Below, piece after piece: positions 54,603-64,000 of a stretch of 64,000 nucleotides of DNA (positions within the stretch are counted from its first letter, which is position 1; the number at the start of each line of letters is the position of its first letter). Below the pieces are notes generated by a model, which was not told the DNA's origin, searched no databases, and saw nothing but the letters and a program-made list of their open reading frames with translations. The position numbers and the translations under genes were made by a program. The DNA lies in assembly GCF_019166065.1 (NCBI RefSeq), contig NZ_JAHTBN010000009.1, forward strand, positions 62,001 to 126,000, given 5' to 3'. The DNA is from Candidimonas humi (GTDB lineage Bacteria > Pseudomonadota > Gammaproteobacteria > Burkholderiales > Burkholderiaceae_B).

Positions 54603-55829
54603 CTAATTCATGAACCACTCCTTCATCCGGGACAACAGAGTCTTGAAACTCCCTTTTTGTTGCGCGACCTTGCGGCCGCGGGCACGCTGCACACGGGCCT
54701 CGGACAGCAGGCCCATCACCGTGGAGAAGCGCGGATTGCGCATGACGTCGGCCAGGCTGCCCTCATAGTCGGGCACGGCCACGCGTACCGGCTTGAGGAA
54801 CACGTCCTCGGCCAATTCGACGATGCCCGGCATCAGCGCCGTGCCGCCGGTCAGGACCACACCCGAGGCCAGCAGGTCTTCGTAGCCGGACTCGCGCACG
54901 ATCTGCTGCACGAAGGTGAAGAGTTCTTCGATGCGCGGCTCGATCACGGCGCCCAGCGCCTGGCGCTTGACCTGGCGGTTGGGCCGGTCGCCCAGGCCGG
55001 GCACTTCCACATATTCCTCGGCGCTGGCCAGCACTTGCTTGGCAATGCCGAAGCGCAGCTTGATTTCCTCGGCGTCCGGGGTGGGCGTGCGCAGCATCGC
55101 CGCGATATCGCTGGTGATCTGGTCGCCGGCGATCGGCACCACCGCGGTGTGGCGGATCGCCCCGCCGGTATAGATCGCGATGTCGGTGGTGCCGCCGCCG
55201 ATATCGACCAGCACCACGCCCAGCTCTTTCTCGTCGGCGGTCAGGCACGCCAGGCTCGAGGCCAGCGGCTGCAGGATCAGGTCCTGCACTTCCAGCCCGC
55301 AGCGGCGCACGCACTTGACGATGTTCTGCGCCGCGCTGACCGCGCCGGTGACGATATGCACGCGCACTTCCAGGCGCAGGCCGCTCATGCCTATCGGCTC
55401 GCGGATGTCTTCCTGCGAATCGACGATGAACTCCTGGGTCAGCACGTGCAGCACCTGCTGGTCGGTGGGAATGTTCACCGCCTTGGCGGTCTCGATCACG
55501 CGGGCGACGTCGGTGGCGGTGACTTCCTTGTCCTTGACCGCCACCATGCCGCTGGAATTGAAGCTCGTGATGTGGCTGCCCGCAATCCCCGTATAGACCT
55601 CGCGGATCTTGCAGTCGGCCATCAGCTCGGCCTCTTCCAGCGCGCGCTGGATGGAATTCACTGTCGACTCGATATTGACCACCACGCCCTTGCGCATGCC
55701 CTGGGACTCGTGCTGGCCCAGGCCGAGCACTTCGAAACGTCCTTCCGGCAGTATTTCGGCGACGACGGCCACCACCTTGCTGGTGCCTATATCGAGTGCA
55801 ACGATCAGATCCTTGATGTCACGGGTCAT
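54603..55829 (-). CDS. ftsA: Cell division protein FtsA
   Basis: A 408-residue actin-like protein that tethers FtsZ to the membrane. The phosphate-1 motif is IVALDIGTSKVVAVV (residues about 7-21) and the phosphate-2 motif is VVLVDIGGGTTDIAIY. The 1C domain lies between them. The C-terminal amphipathic membrane helix appears as FKTLLSRMKEWFMN. Start MTRDIKD is selected by family alignment; it lies 7 bases after ftsQ ends, and an upstream ATG would run inside ftsQ. Confidence 0.97.
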   Translation of the reverse strand: MTRDIKDLIVALDIGTSKVVAVVAEILPEGRFEVLGLGQHESQGMRKGVVVNIESTVNSIQRALEEAELMADCKIREVYTGIAGSHITSFNSSGMVAVKDKEVTATDVARVIETAKAVNIPTDQQVLHVLTQEFIVDSQEDIREPIGMSGLRLEVRVHIVTGAVSAAQNIVKCVRRCGLEVQDLILQPLASSLACLTADEKELGVVLVDIGGGTTDIAIYTGGAIRHTAVVPIAGDQITSDIAAMLRTPTPDAEEIKLRFGIAKQVLASAEEYVEVPGLGDRPNRQVKRQALGAVIEPRIEELFTFVQQIVRESGYEDLLASGVVLTGGTALMPGIVELAEDVFLKPVRVAVPDYEGSLADVMRNPRFSTVMGLLSEARVQRARGRKVAQQKGSFKTLLSRMKEWFMN

Positions 55830-55836
55830 GGTTTTT

Positions 55837-56628
55837 CTATTTGCTAGGAGTATGGGAAACAGGAGCCAACATGATGGCAAAGCCGTTGGGATAGCGTAAA
55901 TCGGCGCTGGCTATGGTGCGCCCGTCCAGCCGCCGCAGCAGCGCCGGCCAGGCATTGACGAAACGTTCGATGCGCGCGGCGAAGGGCAGCGCCCCCGAAC
56001 GCCCGTGCGGGTCGGCCACGTCGGCGGCAGGGTCGCGTCCCAGGCTCAGGTGCAGCCCGTCGGACAATTCCACGTCCCAGGCATAGCGCGGGCTCAGCGT
56101 GATCTTGGTGACGCGCAGGTTCAAGGGCGCGAACCAGCGCGCCAGTTCGGCATAGCGCTGCACCACCAGGCGCTCGGACAGTTCCGGCCCATAGAAGTGC
56201 GGCAAATGGGCGTCGTCCGGCAGCTCGCCCTGGTTGGCGCTGAACGCCTCGCCCCAGGTATTGATGATCTGGTTTTCATTCCACAGTGCCAAGGGCTGCT
56301 GCTCTTCGATCTTCACGCGCAGCGTATCGGGCCAGACACGCTGGATCTGCACATGGCGCACCCAGGGCACGGTTTCCAGCAGCTTGCGCGTATCGTTCAG
56401 ATTCACGGTGAAGAAATTCCCCACCAGCCTGCCCGCTATTGTCGCCCGCACACTGGCGGCAGAGACGTAATTCAATGTATCGGCCTGCATCGGTTCGATC
56501 TCGATGCGGCTTATGGTGAAATAGGGACGCTGCACGACCCAGGCCAGCACGCCCGCGATCATTGCCACGACCGCCAGCACGGCCAGCGAATTGGCAATGA
56601 AGTTGGTGATGCGGGCGTCGTTGAACAC
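55837..56628 (-). CDS. ftsQ: Cell division protein FtsQ
   Basis: A 263-residue bitopic divisome protein. One transmembrane helix (about residues 10-32) is followed by a POTRA domain opening PYFTISRIEIEPM, then the beta domain containing WVRHVQIQRVWPDTLRVKIEEQQPLALW, the standard FtsQ signature. It starts with GTG; GGAGG lies 8 bases upstream, inside the short frame that occupies the place of ddlB. Confidence 0.96.
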   Translation of the reverse strand: MFNDARITNFIANSLAVLAVVAMIAGVLAWVVQRPYFTISRIEIEPMQADTLNYVSAASVRATIAGRLVGNFFTVNLNDTRKLLETVPWVRHVQIQRVWPDTLRVKIEEQQPLALWNENQIINTWGEAFSANQGELPDDAHLPHFYGPELSERLVVQRYAELARWFAPLNLRVTKITLSPRYAWDVELSDGLHLSLGRDPAADVADPHGRSGALPFAARIERFVNAWPALLRRLDGRTIASADLRYPNGFAIMLAPVSHTPSK

Positions 56629-56630
56629 GC

Positions 56631-56684
56631 TTACACCTCCACCGTGCGATGTGCCGCTGCGGGCAGCCCGGCGATCCTGCTCAT
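56631..56684 (-). pseudogene. 17-codon frame in the ddlB position (possible deletion scar)
   Basis: Between murC and ftsQ, where ddlB usually lies, only this frame remains. It encodes [17 protein letters not shown] and then TAA. Its ATG overlaps the murC stop (ATGA) and has AGGAG seven bases upstream. Its last codons contain the ftsQ ribosome-binding site. The arrangement is what an in-frame internal deletion of ddlB would leave. Residual identity to a Ddl protein was not established, so a spacer or leader peptide is also possible. Confidence 0.45.
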
Positions 56685-58087
56685 GCCAGATCTCCTATTT
56701 GCGCGGGCACCCGGCTGATGGAGCCGGCGCCCATGACGATCACTACATCGCCGTCGCGCACGAAGCCCAGGATGGCTTGCGGCAATTCGGCGACGTCCTC
56801 GACGAACAGCGGCTCGACCTTGCCCGCCACGCGGATCGCGCGCGTCAGCGCGCGGCCGTCGGCCGCCACCAGGGGCGCTTCGCCGGCCGCGTAGACTTCG
56901 GTCAGCAGCACGGCGTCGGCCGAGCTCAGCACGCGCACGAAATCCTCGAAGCAGTCGCGCGTGCGGGTATAGCGGTGCGGCTGGAAGGCCAGCACGATGC
57001 GGCGCTGCGGCCAGGCGCCGCGCGCCGCCGCCAGGGTCGCGGCCATTTCCACGGGGTGGTGGCCATAGTCGTCGATCACGGTAAAAGTGCCGCCGCCCGA
57101 GGCGGCCGGCACGGCAAAATCGCCCGCCTGCGTGAAGCGCCGGCCCACGCCGTTGAACGAGGCCAGCGCCTGCGCAATGGCCTCGTCGGGCACGCCCAGC
57201 TCGGTGGCCACGGCTATCGCCGCCAGCGAATTGAGCACGTTGTGCACGCCCGGCAGATTGAGCGTGACCTGCAGCGCCGGCAAGAGCCCTGCGGGACCGC
57301 GGCGCTGCACCGTAAAGCGCATGCGGGTGGCTTCCGCCTGCACGTCCACGGCGCGCACTTGCGCATCGGCATTCAGGCCGTAGGTCGTGACGGGCCGGGA
57401 TACGAAGGGAATGATTTCGCGCACATTGGCATCGTCGCTGCACAGCACTGCGCTGCCGTAGAAAGGCAGCTTGTGCGTGAACTCTATGAAAGCGCTCTTG
57501 AGGCGCGCGACGTCATGGCCGTAAGTGTCCATGTGATCGGCATCGATATTGGTCACGATGGCCATCACCGGCAGCAGGTTCAGGAAAGACGCGTCGGACT
57601 CGTCGGCCTCGACCACGATGAACTCGCCCTGCCCCAGGCGCGCATTGGCGCCGGCGGAATTCAGCCGGCCGCCGATGACGAAGGTCGGATCCAGGCCGCC
57701 GCCGGCCAGCACGCTGGCCACCAGGCTGGTGGTGGTGGTCTTGCCGTGCGTGCCGGCCACGGCTATGCCGCGCTTCAGGCGCATCAGCTCGGTAAGCATC
57801 AGCGCGCGCGGCACCACCGGGATATGCGCGGCGCGCGCCGCCAGCACCTCGGGATTGTCGGCCTTGACCGCTGTAGAAGTAACGATCGCCCCCACGCCAC
57901 GGATGTTCTCGGCATCGTGGCCGATGGAAATGCGCGCCCCCAGGCCGGCCAGGCGGCGCGTGACGGCGGATTCCTGGATATCGGAACCGCTGATGGCATA
58001 GCCCAGGTTGAGCAGGACTTCGGCAATGCCGCTCATGCCCGATCCGCCTATGCCGACGAAATGTATGCTCTGTATCCGGTGCTTCAT
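56681..58087 (-). CDS. murC: UDP-N-acetylmuramate-L-alanine ligase
   Basis: A 468-residue Mur ligase adding L-Ala to UDP-MurNAc. The N-terminus [25 protein letters not shown] binds the nucleotide. The ATP loop [18 protein letters not shown] is at about residue 112. [13 protein letters not shown]-type and DDYGHHPVE motifs follow, specific to MurC. GAGGAGG precedes the ATG, which overlaps the murG stop by 4 bases. Confidence 0.98.
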   Translation of the reverse strand: MKHRIQSIHFVGIGGSGMSGIAEVLLNLGYAISGSDIQESAVTRRLAGLGARISIGHDAENIRGVGAIVTSTAVKADNPEVLAARAAHIPVVPRALMLTELMRLKRGIAVAGTHGKTTTTSLVASVLAGGGLDPTFVIGGRLNSAGANARLGQGEFIVVEADESDASFLNLLPVMAIVTNIDADHMDTYGHDVARLKSAFIEFTHKLPFYGSAVLCSDDANVREIIPFVSRPVTTYGLNADAQVRAVDVQAEATRMRFTVQRRGPAGLLPALQVTLNLPGVHNVLNSLAAIAVATELGVPDEAIAQALASFNGVGRRFTQAGDFAVPAASGGGTFTVIDDYGHHPVEMAATLAAARGAWPQRRIVLAFQPHRYTRTRDCFEDFVRVLSSADAVLLTEVYAAGEAPLVAADGRALTRAIRVAGKVEPLFVEDVAELPQAILGFVRDGDVVIVMGAGSISRVPAQIGDLA

Positions 58088-59163
58088 GCCGGCCTCCTCA
58101 ATACCTGCTCGCAAGCATCGGCAATCTGCTGTGTCGCATTCAAGCGTGCGTGTTCGTGGGCATGCCCGGCCACGGCAGCCAGCTCTTCGCGGCTGCGCTC
58201 ACGCAGCCACTGCGCCAGCCATTCGGCCGAGAATCCATCCTGCGCCTGCAGCCACGCGCCATGGCAATCGCTCAGGTAGCGCGCATTGGCCGTCTGGTGG
58301 TCGTCGATGGCATGCGGCAGCGGCACGAACAGCGCGGCCACGCCTACCGCCGCCACCTCGGCCACCGTCATGGCGCCGGCGCGGCAGATCAGCAGATCGG
58401 CCTGCGACAAGGCCGACGCCATGTCGTCGATGAAGGCATGGCACTCGGCCCGCACCCCGGCGCGCGCGTAGGCCGCGCGCAAGGCCTCCAGGTGCTGTTC
58501 GCCGGCCTGGTGCACGACTTCCGGACGTTCTTCTTCGGGCAGCAGCGCCAGGGCCTGCGGCACGGTCTCGTTGAGAACCCGGGCGCCCAGGCTGCCGCCC
58601 ACCACCAGCAGGCGCAGCGCGCCGCTGCGCGCCGCGTAGCGCTGCCCGGCCGGGGGCAGTTGCGCCAGGCTGGCGCGCACCGGATTGCCGACCATGATGG
58701 CGCCCGGAAGAGCCCCGGGGAATCCCACCAGCACCTTGCTGGCCAGCCGCGCCAGCCAGCGGTTGGCGGTGCCCGCCACGGCGTTCTGTTCATGCACCAC
58801 CACCGGCACGCGGCGCAAGGCCGCCATCAGGCCGCCCGGGAACGCCGCGTAGCCGCCCATGCCCAGCACCACGTCGGGCCGGGCCCGCCGCAGGCACGCG
58901 GACGCCTGCAGGCAGGCGCGCAACAGCGTGAACGGCAGCTTCAGCAAGGCCATCGGGCCCTTGCCGCGCACCCCGCCGAAGCGCAGCGGCAGCAATTCGA
59001 AACCCTGGGGCGGCACCAGCCGCCCTTCCATGCGCTCGGGATGCCCGAGCCAGAACACCCTCCAGCCGCGCGCACGCATCTCATGGCCCACCGCCAGGCC
59101 GGGCATGATATGCCCGCCGGTGCCGCCGGCCATGATGAGTACGGTGTGTTGCGCTGCGTTCAT
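58084..59163 (-). CDS. murG: Undecaprenyl-PP-MurNAc-pentapeptide GlcNAc transferase
   Basis: A 359-residue peripheral inner-membrane GT28 transferase that makes lipid II from lipid I. The N-terminal glycine-rich loop is [29 protein letters not shown] and [10 protein letters not shown] are in the acceptor domain. The UDP-GlcNAc site is [35 protein letters not shown]. It overlaps ftsW and murC by 4 bases each. Confidence 0.98.
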   Translation of the reverse strand: MNAAQHTVLIMAGGTGGHIMPGLAVGHEMRARGWRVFWLGHPERMEGRLVPPQGFELLPLRFGGVRGKGPMALLKLPFTLLRACLQASACLRRARPDVVLGMGGYAAFPGGLMAALRRVPVVVHEQNAVAGTANRWLARLASKVLVGFPGALPGAIMVGNPVRASLAQLPPAGQRYAARSGALRLLVVGGSLGARVLNETVPQALALLPEEERPEVVHQAGEQHLEALRAAYARAGVRAECHAFIDDMASALSQADLLICRAGAMTVAEVAAVGVAALFVPLPHAIDDHQTANARYLSDCHGAWLQAQDGFSAEWLAQWLRERSREELAAVAGHAHEHARLNATQQIADACEQVLRRPA

Positions 59164-60353
59164 GTGCGCTTGCCCCGCATGAGATTACGATTCTCGAAAT
59201 CCACCCTTAGCAGCAGGGCGATCGCGCAAAGATTCATCACGATGCCCGAACCGCCATAGCTCACCATGGGCAAGGTCAGGCCCTTGGTGGGCAGCAGGCC
59301 CACGCATACGCCGATGTTGATGAAGGTCTGTACCCCGAACCACAGGGCCACGCCTTGGGCAACCAGTCCGTTGAAAATGCGTTCCATCGCGATCGCCTGG
59401 CGGCCGATGTCGAAGCCGCGCCAGATCAGGAAGGCGAAGACCGCGATCAGGCACACCAGGCCGACGAAGCCCAGCTCTTCGCCGATGACGGCGACGATGA
59501 AGTCGGTATGGGCCTCGGGCAGGTAATGCAGCTTCTCGATGCTGGCGCCCAGCCCTACGCCGAACCACTCGCCGCGGCCCAGGGCGATCAGCGAGTGCGA
59601 CAACTGATAGGCGCTGCCGTATGCGTTATCGGGGTTCCACGGATCCAGATAGGCGAACAGGCGCTCGCGCCGCCACGGCGACAGCCAGATCAGCAGCAGG
59701 AAGCTGCCCATCATGATGGCCAGCAGCGTGGAAAACAGCTTGCCGTTGATGCCGCCGATGAAGAGTATGCCCACGGCGATGGCCACGATGACCATGAAGG
59801 CGCCCAGGTCGGGCTCGAGCAGCACCACCATGCCGACCGCCGCCAGGGCGCAGGACATGGGCAGGAAGCCGCGCATGAAGTTCTGCATGTACTGCTGCTT
59901 GCGCACCGTATAGTCGGCCGCATACAGCAGGATGGTGATTTTCATGAGCTCGGACGGCTGGAAATTCAGCGGCCCCAGGGGCAGCCAGCGGCGCGCGCCA
60001 TTGACCTCGCGGCCTATGCCGGGCACCAGCACCACCAGCAGGAACACCAGGCTCACCAGCATCAGCGGCATGGCCCACTTCTGCCAGACGCTCATGGGCA
60101 CGCTCAGCACCACGGCCGAGCACAACAGTCCCGCGCAGATGAACAGGCCATGGCGCAGCACGAAATAGAAGCGGCCGTAGCTTTCGTAGCGCGGCCCGTC
60201 GGCCAGCCCGATGGAGGCCGAATACACCATCAGCAGGCCGAACAACAACAAGGCCGCGGCCGGGATGATGATCCACACGTCGAAGCTGGCCATCCGGGTG
60301 CGGCCCGGCCGCACGGCGTTGACGCTGGAGCTAAGATCCGCGAATACGCTCAT
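59160..60353 (-). CDS. ftsW: Lipid II polymerase FtsW
   Basis: A 397-residue SEDS-family septal peptidoglycan glycosyltransferase with about ten transmembrane helices. Landmarks: [13 protein letters not shown] (TM1), [20 protein letters not shown], the catalytic-loop region [42 protein letters not shown], and the C-terminal PMVSYGGSG motif. The ATG overlaps the murD stop (ATGA). Confidence 0.97.
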   Translation of the reverse strand: MSVFADLSSSVNAVRPGRTRMASFDVWIIIPAAALLLFGLLMVYSASIGLADGPRYESYGRFYFVLRHGLFICAGLLCSAVVLSVPMSVWQKWAMPLMLVSLVFLLVVLVPGIGREVNGARRWLPLGPLNFQPSELMKITILLYAADYTVRKQQYMQNFMRGFLPMSCALAAVGMVVLLEPDLGAFMVIVAIAVGILFIGGINGKLFSTLLAIMMGSFLLLIWLSPWRRERLFAYLDPWNPDNAYGSAYQLSHSLIALGRGEWFGVGLGASIEKLHYLPEAHTDFIVAVIGEELGFVGLVCLIAVFAFLIWRGFDIGRQAIAMERIFNGLVAQGVALWFGVQTFINIGVCVGLLPTKGLTLPMVSYGGSGIVMNLCAIALLLRVDFENRNLMRGKRT

Positions 60354-61885
60354 TCCATCTCCCCTTTGTCCAGCGCCAGTTCCTGCACCGCGGCGACGAA
60401 GGCCTGGGCGCGATGGGCATAGTTGCGGAACATGTCCATGCTGGCGCAGGCGGGCGACAGCAGCACCACGTCGCCGGGCTGCGCCAGTTCGAAGCCGCGC
60501 CGCACCGCGCGTTCCAGGGTGTCGATCTGCTCGGCCGGCACGCCGGCCGGCTCCAGCGCCTGGGCGATGGCGGGGCCGTCTCGGCCGATCAGCACCACGG
60601 CCCTGGCATGCTGGGCAGCGGCGCGCGCCAGCGGCGCAAAATCCTGGCCCTTGCCCAGGCCGCCGGCGATCAGCACCACCTTGCGGCCCAGGCCCTCCAG
60701 GCCGGCGACGGTGGCGCCCACATTGGTGCCCTTGCTGTCCTCGACGAAATCGACGCCCGCGATGCTGCGCACGAATTCCACCCGATGCGGCTCGCCGCGA
60801 TAACCGCGCAGCGCCGGCAGGACATCGGCCCAGCGCAAGCCGGCCGCGCGCGCCAGGGCCAGCGCCGCCAGCGCATTGAGCGCGTTGTGCAGGCCCTGCA
60901 CCCGCAGGGCGTCGGCCGGCATCAGCCGGGTCAGGCGCCCGACGCGGCGCGGCAAGGGAATCGGCACCTGCCCGCGCCGCGGCTTGGGCGCCGCGGGCAG
61001 GTCGAAGTCCAGCACTTCGGCGACCGCCAGCCAGCGCACATCGTGGCTGGCATCCAGGCCCAGGTCGCCGTCCAGTTCGGGCGTGCCGCGGCCGAAGGAA
61101 CGCACGGCGGCTCCCGCCGGATCGTCCACCATGGTGACCACCAGCGGGTCGTCGCGATTGATGACGGCGATGCGCGCCATCTTCAGCAAGCGCGCCTTGG
61201 CGGCCTGGTACGCCTGCATGGAGCCGTGCCAGTCCAGGTGATCCTGCGTCACGTTCAGGACCACGGCCGCATCGGCCTTCAGGCTGTGCGTGGCCTCGAT
61301 CTGGAAGCTCGACAGTTCCAGCACCCAGGCCTCGGGCAGCGTGTCGCCGGCCAGCGCATCGCGCAGCGCCGCCAGCGCGGCGGGGCTGATATTGCCGGCC
61401 GCGCGGGTGCGCAGGCCGCCGGCCTCGCACAATTGCCGGGTCATGGCCGTGACCGTGGTCTTGCCGTTGGTGCCCGTAACCGCCAGCACCTTGGGCCGAT
61501 AACCCTGCTCGGCCATGTCGTTCAGGGCCCGCGCAAACAGTTCGATTTCCCCTATCACCTCGATGCCGCGCTGCCTTGCCTGCGCCAGGAACGACTGCAC
61601 TGGTTCTTGCAGCGGCGACAATCCCGGGCTGATGACGATGCTGCGCACGCCGTCCAGCGCCTCGGCATCCAGCGCACCCTCGCCGTAGCGTCGGTCGTCT
61701 CCGGCGTCCCGCAACTGCTCTTGCAGGGCGGCCCAGCCGGGCGGCTGCTCGCGGGTGTCGACCAGGCGCAGGCGCGCGCCGCGGTCGGCGCACCACAGCG
61801 CCGCAGCGGCACCGGTCTCCCCCAGTCCCAGTATCAGGACCAGCGGGCTGTCGGCCAGCGAGGGAAAGGTGAAATTCGTGTTCAT
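60350..61885 (-). CDS. murD: UDP-N-acetylmuramoyl-L-alanine-D-glutamate ligase
   Basis: A 511-residue Mur ligase adding D-Glu. The N-terminal [18 protein letters not shown] is the UDP-binding loop. [20 protein letters not shown] is the ATP loop, [11 protein letters not shown] and [23 protein letters not shown] are MurD-specific, and [16 protein letters not shown] begins the C-terminal domain. It is longer than most MurD by about 60 residues, with an insertion around [21 protein letters not shown], a Pro/Arg-rich stretch in the central domain. Confidence 0.96.
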   Translation of the reverse strand: MNTNFTFPSLADSPLVLILGLGETGAAAALWCADRGARLRLVDTREQPPGWAALQEQLRDAGDDRRYGEGALDAEALDGVRSIVISPGLSPLQEPVQSFLAQARQRGIEVIGEIELFARALNDMAEQGYRPKVLAVTGTNGKTTVTAMTRQLCEAGGLRTRAAGNISPAALAALRDALAGDTLPEAWVLELSSFQIEATHSLKADAAVVLNVTQDHLDWHGSMQAYQAAKARLLKMARIAVINRDDPLVVTMVDDPAGAAVRSFGRGTPELDGDLGLDASHDVRWLAVAEVLDFDLPAAPKPRRGQVPIPLPRRVGRLTRLMPADALRVQGLHNALNALAALALARAAGLRWADVLPALRGYRGEPHRVEFVRSIAGVDFVEDSKGTNVGATVAGLEGLGRKVVLIAGGLGKGQDFAPLARAAAQHARAVVLIGRDGPAIAQALEPAGVPAEQIDTLERAVRRGFELAQPGDVVLLSPACASMDMFRNYAHRAQAFVAAVQELALDKGEME

Positions 61886-63054
61886 CGCAATTTGAGTGTG
61901 GCCAGGCCCAGCAGCACCAGCATCATGGAGATGATCCAGAAACGCACCACCACCTGGGTTTCCTTCCAGCCGCCCACCTCGAAATGGTGGTGCAGCGGCG
62001 CCATGCGCAGGATCCTGCGTCCCGTGCCATAGCGCTTCTTGGTGTACTTGAAATAAGTGACCTGCAGCATCACCGACAGGGTCTCGGCCACGAACACGCC
62101 GCCCATGATGAACAGCACGATTTCCTGGCGCACGATCACCGCGATGGTGCCCAGCGCCCCGCCCAGGGCCAGCGCCCCCACGTCGCCCATGAACACCTGG
62201 GCCGGGTAGGCGTTGAACCAGAGAAACGCGAGGCCGGCCCCGGCAATCGCCGCGCACAACACCATCAGCTCGGAAGCGCCGGGAATATACGGGAACAGCA
62301 GATACTTGGAATAATCGACGCGCCCGACGACGTAGGCGAAGATGCCGAGGGCGCTGCCCACCATCACCGTGGGCATGATGGCCAGCCCGTCCAGGCCGTC
62401 GGTCAGGTTGACGGCATTGCTGGTGCCCACGATCACGAACCAGGTCAGCGCGGCAAAGCCGAACACGCCCAGCGGGTAGCTCACGCTCTTGAAAAACGGC
62501 ACGATCAAGTCGGCGCGCGTAGGCAGTTGCATGGTGAAGCCGCTCATCACCCAGTCGCGGAACAGCGGCCACAGATCGGCATTGGCCGGGGCCGACACGG
62601 CGAAAGTCAGGTAGGTGGAGGCGATCACGCCGATCACCGCCTGCCAGAAGAACTTCTTGCGCGAGGACATGCCCTCGGGGTCGCGATTGACCACTTTCTT
62701 GTAATCGTCGGCCCAGCCTATCCAGCCGAAGCCGAAAGTCACCAGCAGCACCACCCAGACGAAGCGATTGGTCCAATCGGCCCACAGCAGCGTGCTGACC
62801 GCGATGGAAATCAGGATCAGCGCCCCGCCCATGGTCGGCGTGCCGGTCTTCTGCAAATGGGATTGCGGCCCGTAGCTGCGCACGGCCTGGCCGATCTTCA
62901 GTTCGGTCAGCTTGCGTATCACGGCGGGGCCGGCGATCAGGCCGATGAACAAGGCCGTGCCGCAAGCCAGCACCGCGCGGAACGTGATGTACTCGAAGAC
63001 GCCGAAAGCGCGTATATGTTCGTCGGACAGCCAGCGGGCGATTTCAAGTAGCAT
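61882..63054 (-). CDS. mraY: Phospho-N-acetylmuramoyl-pentapeptide transferase
   Basis: A 390-residue polytopic enzyme making lipid I on undecaprenyl phosphate. Landmarks: [35 protein letters not shown] (catalytic Asp pair), [16 protein letters not shown] with the nucleophile-region Asp, and [21 protein letters not shown] near the C terminus. [12 protein letters not shown] has AGAGG upstream. It overlaps the murF end by 11 bases and the murD start by 4. Confidence 0.98.
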   Translation of the reverse strand: MLLEIARWLSDEHIRAFGVFEYITFRAVLACGTALFIGLIAGPAVIRKLTELKIGQAVRSYGPQSHLQKTGTPTMGGALILISIAVSTLLWADWTNRFVWVVLLVTFGFGWIGWADDYKKVVNRDPEGMSSRKKFFWQAVIGVIASTYLTFAVSAPANADLWPLFRDWVMSGFTMQLPTRADLIVPFFKSVSYPLGVFGFAALTWFVIVGTSNAVNLTDGLDGLAIMPTVMVGSALGIFAYVVGRVDYSKYLLFPYIPGASELMVLCAAIAGAGLAFLWFNAYPAQVFMGDVGALALGGALGTIAVIVRQEIVLFIMGGVFVAETLSVMLQVTYFKYTKKRYGTGRRILRMAPLHHHFEVGGWKETQVVVRFWIISMMLVLLGLATLKLR

Positions 63055-64000
63055 GGCGCGCCTCTTGTTCTTGTGCGTCGGATTGTTGCCGTATGGCCTG
63101 TACCACCCGTTCCATGCGGGTGCTGCGCGAGCCTTTGACCAGGATATGGGCCGGAGCGCAGGAACGCAGGCCGGCCACCAGGGCGTCGATGGAGTCGTAG
63201 GCTTGCGCCCCGGCGCCGAAGGCATCGGCGGAGTTCCGGGCCGCAGGCCCGAAAGTCAGCAGTTGCTCGATGCCGCGTTCGCGCGCATAGGCTCCCACTT
63301 CCGCGTGCATGGCCGGCCCGTTGGCGCCCACCTCGGCCATGTCGCCCAGCACCAGCATGCGGCGCCCGGGCAGTTGCGCCAGCACATCTATGGCCGCCCG
63401 CACCGAGTCGGGATTGGCATTGTAGGTATCGTCGATGAGCTGCAGGCCGCCAGGCAGCACGCTGGGCTGCATGCGGCCCGCCACCGGATTGAACTGTTCC
63501 AGGCCGGACACCACCGCGTCCAGCGGGGCGCCTGCAGCGCAAGCGCAGGCCGCGGCGGCCAGCGCGTTGCGCAGATTGTGCAGCCCCGGGGCGCGCAGCG
63601 CCAGGGCGCGTACGCCGGCCGGCGTATGCAATTGGCAGCGGGTGCCGCGCGATTCGGCATGGATATCGTCGGCATGGACGTCGAAGCCCGGGTCGAAACC
63701 GAACACGCGCAGGAGCCTCGCGCCCGCCAGGCGGCGCCAGGTATCGGTGTAGGCGTCGTCGCCGGGAAACACCGCGACGCCATCATCGGGCAGGGACTGC
63801 AGCACCGCGCCGTTCTCCAGCGCCACGGCCTCGACGCTGTGCATGAATTCCTGATGCTCGCGCTGGGCATTGTTGACCAGGGCCACCGTAGGCCGCGCCA
63901 TCTCGGCCAGGATCGCTATCTCGCCCGGATGATTCATGCCGAGCTCGAAGACCGCCGCGCGGTGCGTGGCGCGCAGGCGCAGCAGTGTGAGCGGCACGCC
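63044..64000 (-). CDS. murF: UDP-MurNAc-tripeptide-D-Ala-D-Ala ligase, 5'-truncated by window edge
   Basis: This is the C-terminal 318 residues of MurF, which adds the D-Ala-D-Ala dipeptide. The frame is open to base 64000, so the ATP-loop portion lies outside. Visible landmarks are [38 protein letters not shown], typical of Mur[12 protein letters not shown], and [15 protein letters not shown] with the C-terminal-domain Asp. The product depends on D-Ala-D-Ala made by a Ddl enzyme, whose gene is not in this cluster. Confidence 0.97.
   Translation of the reverse strand, partial: GVPLTLLRLRATHRAAVFELGMNHPGEIAILAEMARPTVALVNNAQREHQEFMHSVEAVALENGAVLQSLPDDGVAVFPGDDAYTDTWRRLAGARLLRVFGFDPGFDVHADDIHAESRGTRCQLHTPAGVRALALRAPGLHNLRNALAAAACACAAGAPLDAVVSGLEQFNPVAGRMQPSVLPGGLQLIDDTYNANPDSVRAAIDVLAQLPGRRMLVLGDMAEVGANGPAMHAEVGAYARERGIEQLLTFGPAARNSADAFGAGAQAYDSIDALVAGLRSCAPAHILVKGSRSTRMERVVQAIRQQSDAQEQEARHAT

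Overview
The window reads as a chromosomal segment of a GC-rich betaproteobacterium of the Alcaligenaceae (Bordetella/Achromobacter type). The grounds are uniformly high GC, the dense division/cell-wall cluster, the linkage of lptD-surA-ksgA with amgK-murU, and the abundance of ABC solute importers. The genus is an inference from gene content; no search was run. No transposase, phage gene or CRISPR array was seen.

Layout. 0-4 kb: the 3' part of glyS, then gmhB, plsC, a YgjP-type metallopeptidase and gloA, all rightward and tightly packed. 4-8.8 kb: fadE (leftward) and a fused SpmA/SpmB-like membrane protein (rightward). These are bracketed by two gene-free stretches holding five copies of an ~85-bp structured repeat. 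8.8-16.4 kb: lptD-surA-ksgA (leftward, outer-membrane biogenesis and ribosome maturation), divergent from amgK-murU (peptidoglycan sugar recycling) and a membrane-anchored coiled-coil protein. A tRNA-Lys(UUU) unit follows, with its own promoter and terminator.

16.7-22.2 kb: a nitrile/amide catabolic island. It has a TrmB-like regulator, two different nitrilases and, between them, a Tat-exported amide/branched-chain-type binding protein. An AT-rich promoter region carries strong inverted repeats. A lipoprotein of unknown function follows. 22.2-32.8 kb: an apparent organosulfur island. One leftward operon encodes a complete carbohydrate-type ABC importer plus a TauD-like dioxygenase. A second set encodes a TauD-like dioxygenase plus a TauABC/SsuABC-type importer. 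A CysB-like LysR gene sits between them.

33-47 kb: mixed housekeeping and metabolic genes: a sirtuin, serine acetyltransferase, a metallophosphoesterase, a divergent GH31 protein, mnmC, suhB, an acyl-CoA synthetase, an M20 amidohydrolase, an acyl-CoA thioesterase and mgtE. A 116-bp direct repeat lies between the converging mgtE and secA. 47.5-64 kb: secA, an M23 peptidase, a DciA-like gene, then the distal dcw cluster transcribed leftward (murF-mraY-murD-ftsW-murG-murC-ftsQ-ftsA-ftsZ) and lpxC. ddlB, normally between murC and ftsQ, is missing. A 17-codon reading frame occupies its place with intact translation signals at both ends.

Start codons were chosen from ribosome-binding sites and family alignment by eye. 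Functions rest on motif recognition, not on database searches.
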